Source: Spirochaetaceae bacterium (GTDB taxonomy: Bacteria; Spirochaetota; Spirochaetia; Treponematales; Treponemataceae). From it: a stretch of DNA of 64,000 nt. Location of the stretch: assembly GCA_017936665.1 (NCBI GenBank), contig JAGBFB010000018.1, positions 148,920 through 212,919 on the forward strand, read 5' to 3'. Shown one piece after another: positions 52,307-60,741 of this stretch; within the stretch, counting starts at the first letter, position 1; each line of letters begins with the position of its first letter. The translations under genes and the position numbers were made by a program. The notes beneath the pieces were generated by a model that was not told where the DNA came from, made no database searches, and worked only from the letters and a program-made list of their open reading frames with translations.

Positions 52307-53056
52307 ATGAAACAAATACAACCTTTTTCAGTAATTTACTCAGATAATGATATTATAGTTTTCAATAAAAAATCTGGATTGCTTGTTGCAGCAGATAGAT
52401 ATGATAAAGATGCTCCAAGATTAGATGTTTTAGCTCAAAAAGAATTTGGAGAACTTTTAGCTGTACATAGAATTGATAAAGATACTTCAGGTTTAATTGT
52501 TTATGCAAAAAATCCTGAAAGTCATAAAAATCTTTCAATGCAATTTGAACAACGCAAAGTAGAAAAAACTTATCACGCTTTAATTTATGGAAGACCAAGT
52601 TGGACAGAATTTAGAGCAGATCAAAATCTACAACCAGATGGAGATGATAGACACAGAACTGTAGTAAACAAACGTTTTGGAAAACCTTCTATCACCGATT
52701 TTAGATTAATTGGAACTTGTGGTCCATATTCATGGGTAGAAGCAAAACCACTTACAGGAAGAACTCATCAAATTAGAGCACATCTTGCAAATTGTAAGCT
52801 AAGCATCGTTTGCGACCCTCTCTATGGTGGAAATCAAAAGCCTGTTCGCCTTTCAGAAATTAAACGTTCTTGGAAAGGTGATGTTTTTGAAGAACGTCCT
52901 TTGTTAAATAGACTAGCTCTACATGCTTACAAAATTGCTTTCTTACATCCTACAACAAACGAAAAAGTTGAATTTGTTGCACCATACTTCAAAGATATGG
53001 ATTCTGTAAGAAAACAATTAGCAAAACTTTTTAAAACTGACCCATTATCAGAATAA
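52307..53056 (+). CDS. RluA-family pseudouridine synthase
   Basis: This 249-residue enzyme isomerises uridine to pseudouridine in RNA. The catalytic Asp is in HRIDKDTSGLIVYAKN (about 54-69), the RluA motif II. VEKTYHALIYG (about 84-94) and EAKPLTGRTHQIRAHLA (about 144-160) give motifs III and the C-terminal KLTKGRTHQIR-like element. No S4 domain is present, which suggests the RluA/RluC-like short branch. The target (tRNA or 23S) cannot be read off. Its mRNA appears leaderless. It is convergent with the CNNM-type gene, whose stop lies 1 bp beyond. Confidence 0.92.
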   Translation: MKQIQPFSVIYSDNDIIVFNKKSGLLVAADRYDKDAPRLDVLAQKEFGELLAVHRIDKDTSGLIVYAKNPESHKNLSMQFEQRKVEKTYHALIYGRPSWTEFRADQNLQPDGDDRHRTVVNKRFGKPSITDFRLIGTCGPYSWVEAKPLTGRTHQIRAHLANCKLSIVCDPLYGGNQKPVRLSEIKRSWKGDVFEERPLLNRLALHAYKIAFLHPTTNEKVEFVAPYFKDMDSVRKQLAKLFKTDPLSE

Positions 53057-53057
53057 T

Positions 53058-54320
53058 TTACACAAAAGTCATCAGTACCGATTTTATTCTACGTTGGGCT
53101 TGGTCTTCTACAAGATAAATTACATTTCCTCGTTTTAATGCTTCGCCAGTACTTGGCAAAGAACCAAATTGTTCTAAAAGCCAGCCACCTAAAGTATCAA
53201 ATTCTTCAGAATCTAAATTTACAGGAAAAACGCTATTTAAATCCTCAAGGCGAATTTCTCCGGGAACACTAAACTTTGAAGCATTTATAACATGAATCCT
53301 ATTTACAGGATTTCCTTCTGCATCATCAAAATTTTCTGTAATTCTTCCAAATACAGAACGCAAAATATCGTCCATTGTAATTAAACCACAGTTACATCCA
53401 TGTTCATCAACAACAATAGCCATATTTTGTTTTTCTTTTTTAAGCAATCTTAAAAGTGAAATTGCAGAAATCGTTTCAGGAACATATGTAGCTTTTTTTA
53501 ATAATTTTTTCAAATTAAAAGATGATTTTGCTTTTGTTCCTGAAAACATCACTTCTTTAAAATGTAAAATTCCTAAAATATTATCAAAGCTATCTTGATA
53601 AACTGGTAACCGAGAATATCCAGATGTAGAAAATTTTTCTACTACTTCTTCATAAGAAGAATCAACTGATAATGAAGCTACTAAAGTTCTAGGTTTTAAA
53701 ATGTCTCTTACACGCAAATCAGAAAACTCAAAAATTTTGTTGAGCATTGTTTTTTCTTTTGCTTCAAGAGTACCCTCTTTGTTTCCAACATCAATTAAGG
53801 TTTTTAATTCTTCTTCAGTAATTAAAGGAGCCTTATGAGGTGCAATTTTTGTTTCAATTTTGTTTATAAGTTTTGACAACAAAGAAAAAACCCAAACAAT
53901 TGGAAACAATAAAGTTTTAATTATTTTTAATGGAATAGCAAAATTTTTTGCAGTATTGTAAGGATGATTAGTTGCTATTGTTTTGGGTAAAATTTCACCA
54001 AAAATTATGATGATAACAGTCATTATTCCAGTTGCAATTCCTGCTCCACTATCTCCAAACAATGAAATAGCAAGAGAAGTTGCCAAAGCTGAAGAATAAG
54101 TATTTACAAAATTGTTCCCAACAAGAATTGTACTTAAAAGTGAATCAATATTGGATTTTAGTTTACTGATTAAATTTGCTCTTGGTCGTTTTTCAATTAA
54201 ATATTGTCGCATTTGAATTTTACTAATTGATAAAAACGAAGTTTCTGAAGAAGAAAAAAATGCAGAAAAAGCAACAAGAACTATAATTCCTATTAAATAA
54301 ACAATTATCATTATGTCCAT
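53058..54320 (-). CDS. CNNM/CorC-type transporter-like protein (TlyC family), copy 2
   Basis: This 420-residue protein has a DUF21 membrane domain with three to four helices (about 1-180, FFSSSETSFLSISKIQM), a pair of CBS domains (about 210-335, with VRDILKPRTLVASLS and MAIVVDEHGCNCGLITMDD) and a C-terminal CorC_HlyC domain (about 345-420, GGWLLEQFGSLPSTGE). Such proteins bind adenosine nucleotides and take part in Mg2+ or Co2+ handling; the name haemolysin is historical. The TAATG junction joins it to the preceding gene, so the two are coupled. It is probably a paralogue of that gene and may form a heterodimer with it. Confidence 0.9.
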   Translation of the reverse strand: MDIMIIVYLIGIIVLVAFSAFFSSSETSFLSISKIQMRQYLIEKRPRANLISKLKSNIDSLLSTILVGNNFVNTYSSALATSLAISLFGDSGAGIATGIMTVIIIIFGEILPKTIATNHPYNTAKNFAIPLKIIKTLLFPIVWVFSLLSKLINKIETKIAPHKAPLITEEELKTLIDVGNKEGTLEAKEKTMLNKIFEFSDLRVRDILKPRTLVASLSVDSSYEEVVEKFSTSGYSRLPVYQDSFDNILGILHFKEVMFSGTKAKSSFNLKKLLKKATYVPETISAISLLRLLKKEKQNMAIVVDEHGCNCGLITMDDILRSVFGRITENFDDAEGNPVNRIHVINASKFSVPGEIRLEDLNSVFPVNLDSEEFDTLGGWLLEQFGSLPSTGEALKRGNVIYLVEDQAQRRIKSVLMTFV

Positions 54321-55588
54321 TATAGTTCACCTCGCTTTGTAATTTTTACCTTATTTATTTTTCTGTCTGTAGAATCTAGAATTGTAAAAACACATAAATC
54401 GTCTTGAATTTCTGTTTCATTTTCAGGGAATCCATCATAAAGTTCTGTTAAATATCCATTTATTGTTTCATAATTTTCTGATTCAAGATTTATTCCAAGA
54501 ATTTCATTTACATCAATAAGTCTTGCACTTCCCGACAAAGTTGCTTCTGTTGAAGAAATCTTTTCTATTTCTGGTACATCAATAGAATCATATTCATCAT
54601 AAATGCTTCCAAAAATTTCTTCTGTAATATCTTCTGTTGTTAAAATTCCTGCTGTTCCAGAATATTCATCTAAAACAACTGCCATACTTTCATGATTTTC
54701 TTCTAACATCTGCCTAATTGACGACATTTTTTTTGTTTCTAAAATATACAGAGGTGGGCGCAAAACTTCCTTAATATTAAAATTTTTCTCATTAAAACTT
54801 TTACAAAAAACATCTTTTAGATACAGAATACCTTTTATATCATCTAAATCTTTATCGTAAACAGGAAATCGTGAAAGATGAGATTTTTGAGAAAGTTCAA
54901 TCAACTTGCGATAAGTTATGTCCATTGGTATTGCAGTTATCTTTGTTCGTGGTACCATAATTTCTTTTGCAGATAAATCGGTAAACTTAAAAACTCTTTG
55001 CATCATAGTTTTTTCGCCTGATTCAAGAACCCCTTCTTCTTCACCAACTTGAATAAACTGTTTGATTTCTTCTTCTGTAAAAGAAACTTTTTTTTCAGAA
55101 AACTTTACACCAAAAAGTCTTGCAATAAAACGAGTAACTTTTGTTAAAATAAATACAATAGGAGAAAAAATCCAAGTAAAAAATCTCAATAAAGGAGCAA
55201 AAAGAAATGCAATTCCTTCAGGATGATGAGTTCCAATTGATTTAGGCGTTATTTCTCCAAAGACTAACAAAAGAACAGTAACAATGGCCGTTGCAAGTCC
55301 TACTCCAGCAGGACCAAAAAGATCTAAAGCAATAGAAGTAATAATTGCAGACAAAGATATATTTACAATGTTATTTCCAACAAGGATCGTATTTAATAGT
55401 TTTTCTTTTTTATCTAATAGTTTTCCAGCTCGGATTGCTTTTTTATTCTTTTTGTTTCTTAAAAGTCTTAACCTCAACTTATTTATCGAAAGAAAAGCTG
55501 TTTCCGAAGCTGAAAAAATCATTGAAAGTAAAATCAGGACTACTGCTAAAATCAGTAGCCCCGTAATAGACGACGAATCAGATTCCAT
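54320..55588 (-). CDS. CNNM/CorC-type transporter-like protein (TlyC family), copy 1
   Basis: This 422-residue paralogue of the next gene has the same order of domains: DUF21 (FSASETAFLSINKLRLRLL, about 25-200), CBS pair (AKEIMVPRTKITAIPMD, MAVVLDEYSGTAGILTTEDI) and CorC_HlyC (about 345-420). It starts 2 bp after the stop of the thioredoxin-like lipoprotein, with GAGG in that gene's end as ribosome site. The start of its partner lies on its own stop. Three genes therefore form one translationally coupled unit: lipoprotein, CNNM, CNNM. Confidence 0.9.
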   Translation of the reverse strand: MESDSSSITGLLILAVVLILLSMIFSASETAFLSINKLRLRLLRNKKNKKAIRAGKLLDKKEKLLNTILVGNNIVNISLSAIITSIALDLFGPAGVGLATAIVTVLLLVFGEITPKSIGTHHPEGIAFLFAPLLRFFTWIFSPIVFILTKVTRFIARLFGVKFSEKKVSFTEEEIKQFIQVGEEEGVLESGEKTMMQRVFKFTDLSAKEIMVPRTKITAIPMDITYRKLIELSQKSHLSRFPVYDKDLDDIKGILYLKDVFCKSFNEKNFNIKEVLRPPLYILETKKMSSIRQMLEENHESMAVVLDEYSGTAGILTTEDITEEIFGSIYDEYDSIDVPEIEKISSTEATLSGSARLIDVNEILGINLESENYETINGYLTELYDGFPENETEIQDDLCVFTILDSTDRKINKVKITKRGEL

Positions 55589-55590
55589 TT

Positions 55591-56586
55591 TTATTCGGCA
55601 TCCTCAACTTCATTACTTTCTGTTTCACTAGCTTCTACAGAAGACATAATCATTTCGATTGTTTGTTTAATTCCAGGAACTGCATCTGAATCTGGCATTG
55701 CTTCGATTGCTTTTTCTAAATAAGCAACAATCAATTCATCTGAAGCACCTGAATTTGCAGCAAGATATGCTGCTGTTTGATATGCTTCTTGTGCATCAAT
55801 AGCAGGAATACCTTCTGTTTGTGCTGTTTCTACAAAAATTTCGATAGCTCCTTGAACATTTCCTTTTGCAAATTCATCTAAGGCTTGTTCATAAGCAAAA
55901 TTCATTTTGTATTTTGTATTTAATCCTGTTGTGTTTTCTGGATCAAGTTCAGGAATTTCTGCCAATAAATCTCTTAACAAATATCTGTAAGAAGTATCTA
56001 AATTATCAGCCATTTTATCGATAGTTGCTAATCTTTCAATACCTTCTTTTGTTTCAAGTTCTTTTTTTAGAGAAATTAAATTTTTTCCATTTTTGTTAAA
56101 TGCAGCTAATTCTTTTAGAACTTTTCCTTCATTAACAACTGGAGTTGGATTTTCTTCTGTTATAGGATTGAACATTTGGTCACCATAAACAGCACCAATT
56201 ACCCAACCTTCTGGTGTACAAAGAATTATTGTAGGAACTGCTTGAACTGCAAAGTTGTTAGCAAGTTCATAATTAGCTACCATTTGGTCGTAATCCATTG
56301 CACCTTCTGTTGCAGGAAAATCAATATTTACTAATTGATAGTATTTTCCAACTTTTGATTGAAATTTAGGTTCTGCAAAAAGTTGATTTAATTGTTGACT
56401 AATTGGGTCAGATTCAAGATTTGAAAAAAACAAGAAAACATTTGTACCTGTGCTTTCTGCTTTTTTGCATGCTTCTTCATAATTTGTACCCCAAACAGCA
56501 ACTTCTTTGCTACAGCCTGTAAACACAAAAGTTACCATCATTAAACTGATTATTGCTAATCCTAAAAACTTTGAAAATTTTTTCAT
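55591..56586 (-). CDS. Thioredoxin-like lipoprotein
   Basis: This 331-residue protein has a lipoprotein signal ending in FVFTGC. A thioredoxin-fold domain follows (about 35-150; YEEACKKAESTGTNVFLFFSNL and FAVQAVPTIILCTPEGWVIG with the cis-Pro), and then a helical TPR-like C-terminal half. The redox CxxC of thioredoxins is absent: the corresponding place reads SNLESDPIS. It is therefore not an oxidoreductase in the usual sense and is more likely a binding or scaffold protein. AAGGAAAGAG precedes the ATG. Two CNNM-type membrane genes follow in the same transcript. Confidence 0.85.
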   Translation of the reverse strand: MKKFSKFLGLAIISLMMVTFVFTGCSKEVAVWGTNYEEACKKAESTGTNVFLFFSNLESDPISQQLNQLFAEPKFQSKVGKYYQLVNIDFPATEGAMDYDQMVANYELANNFAVQAVPTIILCTPEGWVIGAVYGDQMFNPITEENPTPVVNEGKVLKELAAFNKNGKNLISLKKELETKEGIERLATIDKMADNLDTSYRYLLRDLLAEIPELDPENTTGLNTKYKMNFAYEQALDEFAKGNVQGAIEIFVETAQTEGIPAIDAQEAYQTAAYLAANSGASDELIVAYLEKAIEAMPDSDAVPGIKQTIEMIMSSVEASETESNEVEDAE

Positions 56587-56661
56587 TTCTCTTTCCTTAT
56601 CATATTATATAAATATTCTTATATAATAATATTAAAATTATAGTATAAATTCAAACTATTT

Positions 56662-59600
56662 TTATTTTTTAAAATAGTTTACACCCGCAGCAAAAATATT
56701 TTGGCAACGATTTCCATCGATATTTTTTATCAATGTATCACTTGAACCATCTTTCCCCATACCAACAGTTCTTTCGCTGTGTCCCATTTTTCCAAGAACT
56801 CTACCATCTGGACTTGTAAGACCTTCGATAGCAAAGGCTGAACCGTTTGGATTATCTGGTTCTTGAATTGCTGGATTTCCGTCAAAATCTGTATATTGAG
56901 TAAAGACTTGTCCTTTTGCAAACAATTCTTGAGCAAGTTCATCACTAATGATGATTCGACCTTCACCATGTGAAATTGGAACAAGATGAGTTCCTTCTTG
57001 CAACACTGAAGAATGGAAAGCCCAAGGAGAAGTTGCAGCAGTAAGTCGAGTTCTTGCCACACGAGAAATATGTCGACCAATTGTGTTAAATGTAAGAGTT
57101 GGCATATCTTCGGTTACTGTTCTAATTTCTCCGTAAGGAACAAGACCTACTTTTATAAGAGCTTGGAAACCATTACAAATACCTAAAACTAGACCATCAC
57201 GATTTTTGATTAAATTCATTACTGAATCTGCAATTCGGTTTTCTCTTAAAACATTTGCAATGAATTTTCCAGAACCATCAGGCTCATCACCTGCTGAAAA
57301 TCCTCCAGAAAGAGCCAAAATCTGAGAAGTAGAAATTTCTTTTTCTAAACTTTCCAAAGATTCTGATAGTGCTTCTTTTGTATGATTTCTAAACACAACA
57401 ATTTTTGTTTCTGCTCCAGCCAAATTGAAAGCTCTAGCCATATCAAATTCACAGTTTGTTCCAGGGAAAACAGGAAGAACAACTTTTGGTTTTGCAGAAC
57501 TTGTTGTATTGAAAGAAGAAATTTCACTTCGTTTTTCAGCCACAGAAGAATGTTGATTTTTTGCAAACTCTGGCATTTCATTGTTTTTTCCAAGAACTGC
57601 TTTTATTGCATCTTTTCCTGAAACTGATGGGAATACTTTTTCAAGTTTGTTTTCCCATGAACATTGAGCTTCTTCTATAGAAATTACAAGTGTATTAGTT
57701 GAAGAAGTTTTTGAATCAACATAATCAACTCTAATTTCTTTTTCAGCAATTGTATCTCCAATATATAACCATTGTTTTGTATCAAGTTTTTCGCTTGTTT
57801 CTAAAAGAATAGTTCCATATTGTGGAATAAATAAAAGTTCTTGTGCATTTGTATTTAACTTACAACCAATTCCATTACCAAATGACATTTTTGAAACAGC
57901 TTCTGCAATTCCACCTGCTCCAACTGTATACATTGAAAGAATTTTTCCTTCTTTGTTTAAGTTGTAAATAGCACTTGCATTTGCTTTGAAAACATCAAAA
58001 TCAGGAGCAAGATTTTCTGTATAAGGTTGTAAGGCAGCATAAATGTAAGAACCAGCCTTTTTAAATTCGCCACTTTGAATATTGTTTGCATTTTCTGTTG
58101 TTACAGCAAAAGAAACAAGTGTTGGAGGAACAGATAAATCTTCGAAAGTTCCTGACATACTATCTTTTCCACCGATAGATGCTGTTCCCATTGCTTTTTG
58201 TGCCTCTAAGGCTCCAAGTAAAGCGGCAGTTGGTTTTCCCCAAGCTTTATCGCTAGAAGTTCTTTCAAAATATTCTTGGAAAGTTAATCTACAGCTTTCA
58301 GGATTTCCACCCATTGCAGTAATTTTTGCCAAAGAACTAAGAACTGCAATTTGTGCTCCATGCCATGGACTCCAAGATGAAACTCTTGGATCGTAACCAA
58401 AAGTCATCAAACTTGATGTGTCTGTTTCGTAAGGCATTTGAACAGGAATTTTTGCAGCACAACCACTTTCTGGAGTACTTTGGTTTTTTCCACCCATTGG
58501 GAAAATTACTGTTGCAGCACCAATAGAACCATCAAATCTTTCTGATAATCCTTTTTGTGAACAACAAGCCAAATCATTAAGATTTGTTAACCAAGCTGAT
58601 TTTAATTTTTCTTCTGCACAAAGATTTTCATCTTTTAATATTTTTTCTACAGAATCTAATGGTTTACACAATGGAGAACTAACTCTTACAGGTGATTCAA
58701 TCAATGCTTTTGTACTACGACTTGCCCCTGCTGTATCTAAGAAAGAGCGTTCAATATCTACGATTGTTTTTCCTCGCCATTTCATTACAAGCCGATTTGT
58801 ATCAGTAACTTCTGCAATAACAGTTGCATTCAAATTTTCATTAGATGCAGCTTGAATAATTTTTTCTACATCTGTTTTTCTTACAACCAAAGCCATTCTT
58901 TCTTGACTTTCTGAAATTGCAAGTTCTGTTCCGTTTAATCCTTCATATTTTTTTGGAACTGCATCAAGATTTATTTCAAGCCCTGGAGCAAGTTCTCCAA
59001 CAGCAACTGCAACACCACCAGCACCAAAGTCATTACAACGACGAATCATTTTGCTAACTTCTGGATTTCTGAATAAACGTTGAATTTTTCGTTCTTCTAC
59101 AGCGTTTCCTTTTTGAACTTCAGCAGCAGCTGTTGAAACTGATTTTGTGTTATGAACTTTTGAAGAACCTGTTGCACCACCAATACCGTCACGACCAGTT
59201 CCACCACCAACAAGAACAATTACATCCCCTGCTTCTGGAGTTTCACGCATAACAATATCAGCAGGACTTGCAGCAATAACAGCACCAAGTTCCATGCGTT
59301 TTGCTTCAAAACCAGGATGATAAATTTCTGCCACTTGTCCAGTTGTAAGACCAATTTGATTTCCGTAAGAACTAAATCCTTGAGCAGCTTCACGAGTAAG
59401 CTTCATTTGTGGAAGTTTACCTTCCCTTGTTGAAGAAAGAGGAACAGTTGGATCAGCAGCTCCTGTAACACGCAATGCTTGATAAACCCAACTTCTACCA
59501 GAAAGTGGGTCACGAATTGCACCACCAATACAAGTAGCAGCACCACCAAATGGCTCAATTTCAGTTGGGTGATTGTGAGTTTCGTTTTTGAACATCAAAA

Positions 59601-60609
59601 GCCAGCGTTCAGTTTCTTGGGCTTTGGTTTCAATATTTGTTTTATGAACATCGATATAAATTGAACAAGCGTTAATTTCTTCAGAAATTTCGATGTCATC
59701 AAGTTTTCCATGTTTTTTAAGATATTTTGCACCGATACAAGCCATATCCATCAAAGTAAGTGGTTTTGCATTTTCATTGTTGATGTCGGCTCGTTCTGCA
59801 TAAACATCTGTTCGCATTATTTTGTAGTTGTTAAGAGATTTTTCAAATAATTCTTTGAAATCTCCTTCTGCAATTTCTATTTCATCTAAAACTGTATTGA
59901 AAGTTGTGTGTCGACAATGGTCAGACCAATATGTATCCAAAACTTTAATTTCAGTTTCAGTTGGGTCGCGATTGTTTTTTTTGAAGTAATCTTGCAAAAA
60001 TTTGATGTCTGCAAAATCCATTGCAAGACCCATTTTTTTGTGATAATCAGCAAGTTCTTCATCTGAAAAACCGATAAATCCATCTTGCACAGGAATATCA
60101 TCTGGAACAGAAACTTCCATTTTCAAACTTTCTGGCATATCCAAATCTGCCAAACGAGAATCAACTGGATTTATAAGATATTTTTCTATTCTACGAACAT
60201 CATCTACAGAAACTTCACCTTGCAAAATAACCATTTTTGCACAACGAACTCTAGGAGGTTCTGTGCCAACAGTTGTTGTAGAAGCAAGTCCTGCTCTAAG
60301 CAAAGATAAACATTGTTCTGCAGAATCAGCCCTTTGGTCATATTGACCTGGCAAATATTCCCAAGCGATTACTATATCATTTTCTTCTAGTGGAATATGT
60401 TCAAAATAACAAAAATCACTTTGAGCCTCAGAAAATATTCTTTGGCTAGCGGCTTTTATCACTGATTCAGTAACATTTTCTACATCATATCGATTCAAAT
60501 ATCGAACATTTTTGATGCCATCAATTCCTAAAAAATTAGTCAATTCAGACTTAATACTAAGAGCTTCATTTTCGAAGCCTTCTTTTCTTTCTACATAAAT
60601 GCGATACAT
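56662..60609 (-). CDS. purL: Phosphoribosylformylglycinamidine synthase (large, single chain)
   Basis: This enzyme catalyses the fourth step of purine synthesis, using glutamine and ATP to make FGAM. The 1315-residue chain is the fused PurL/PurQ type. An N-terminal PurS-like part (about 1-140), a linker with CRHTTFN (about 231), two AIRS-like ATP domains (with ETHNHPT and GAGG motifs) and a C-terminal class I glutaminase are all present. In the glutaminase the Cys is in GICNGFQAL (about 1144), and the His lies in the ISHGEGR stretch (about 1215). No purine riboswitch fits upstream, because TTGATA-N17-TAGAAT ends 6 bp before the ATG. It stands alone, not in a pur cluster. Confidence 0.96.
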   Translation of the reverse strand: MYRIYVERKEGFENEALSIKSELTNFLGIDGIKNVRYLNRYDVENVTESVIKAASQRIFSEAQSDFCYFEHIPLEENDIVIAWEYLPGQYDQRADSAEQCLSLLRAGLASTTTVGTEPPRVRCAKMVILQGEVSVDDVRRIEKYLINPVDSRLADLDMPESLKMEVSVPDDIPVQDGFIGFSDEELADYHKKMGLAMDFADIKFLQDYFKKNNRDPTETEIKVLDTYWSDHCRHTTFNTVLDEIEIAEGDFKELFEKSLNNYKIMRTDVYAERADINNENAKPLTLMDMACIGAKYLKKHGKLDDIEISEEINACSIYIDVHKTNIETKAQETERWLLMFKNETHNHPTEIEPFGGAATCIGGAIRDPLSGRSWVYQALRVTGAADPTVPLSSTREGKLPQMKLTREAAQGFSSYGNQIGLTTGQVAEIYHPGFEAKRMELGAVIAASPADIVMRETPEAGDVIVLVGGGTGRDGIGGATGSSKVHNTKSVSTAAAEVQKGNAVEERKIQRLFRNPEVSKMIRRCNDFGAGGVAVAVGELAPGLEINLDAVPKKYEGLNGTELAISESQERMALVVRKTDVEKIIQAASNENLNATVIAEVTDTNRLVMKWRGKTIVDIERSFLDTAGASRSTKALIESPVRVSSPLCKPLDSVEKILKDENLCAEEKLKSAWLTNLNDLACCSQKGLSERFDGSIGAATVIFPMGGKNQSTPESGCAAKIPVQMPYETDTSSLMTFGYDPRVSSWSPWHGAQIAVLSSLAKITAMGGNPESCRLTFQEYFERTSSDKAWGKPTAALLGALEAQKAMGTASIGGKDSMSGTFEDLSVPPTLVSFAVTTENANNIQSGEFKKAGSYIYAALQPYTENLAPDFDVFKANASAIYNLNKEGKILSMYTVGAGGIAEAVSKMSFGNGIGCKLNTNAQELLFIPQYGTILLETSEKLDTKQWLYIGDTIAEKEIRVDYVDSKTSSTNTLVISIEEAQCSWENKLEKVFPSVSGKDAIKAVLGKNNEMPEFAKNQHSSVAEKRSEISSFNTTSSAKPKVVLPVFPGTNCEFDMARAFNLAGAETKIVVFRNHTKEALSESLESLEKEISTSQILALSGGFSAGDEPDGSGKFIANVLRENRIADSVMNLIKNRDGLVLGICNGFQALIKVGLVPYGEIRTVTEDMPTLTFNTIGRHISRVARTRLTAATSPWAFHSSVLQEGTHLVPISHGEGRIIISDELAQELFAKGQVFTQYTDFDGNPAIQEPDNPNGSAFAIEGLTSPDGRVLGKMGHSERTVGMGKDGSSDTLIKNIDGNRCQNIFAAGVNYFKK

Positions 60610-60615
60610 TATTTC

Positions 60616-60644
60616 ATTCTAATGTCTTTTATAATAAATATCAA
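60616..60644 (-). promoter_or_regulatory. Promoter of purL, leaderless
   Basis: On the minus strand TTGATA (60639-60644) and TAGAAT (60616-60621) are 17 bp apart, and 6 bp separate the -10 box from the purL ATG. There is no Shine-Dalgarno. Confidence 0.75.
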
Positions 60645-60741
60645 TATTCTTTCTTTGTATAGAATGATTTTGCTTTTCAGATTTTAAATTTGCCCCTATA
60701 ATAGAAGATGGTAAAATTATTTTATTTTGGAGGCATAAAAT

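Noticed and set aside
60610..60741. Purine riboswitch before purL
   Set aside because: The promoter ends 6 bp from the purL start codon, so no leader RNA exists to hold one.
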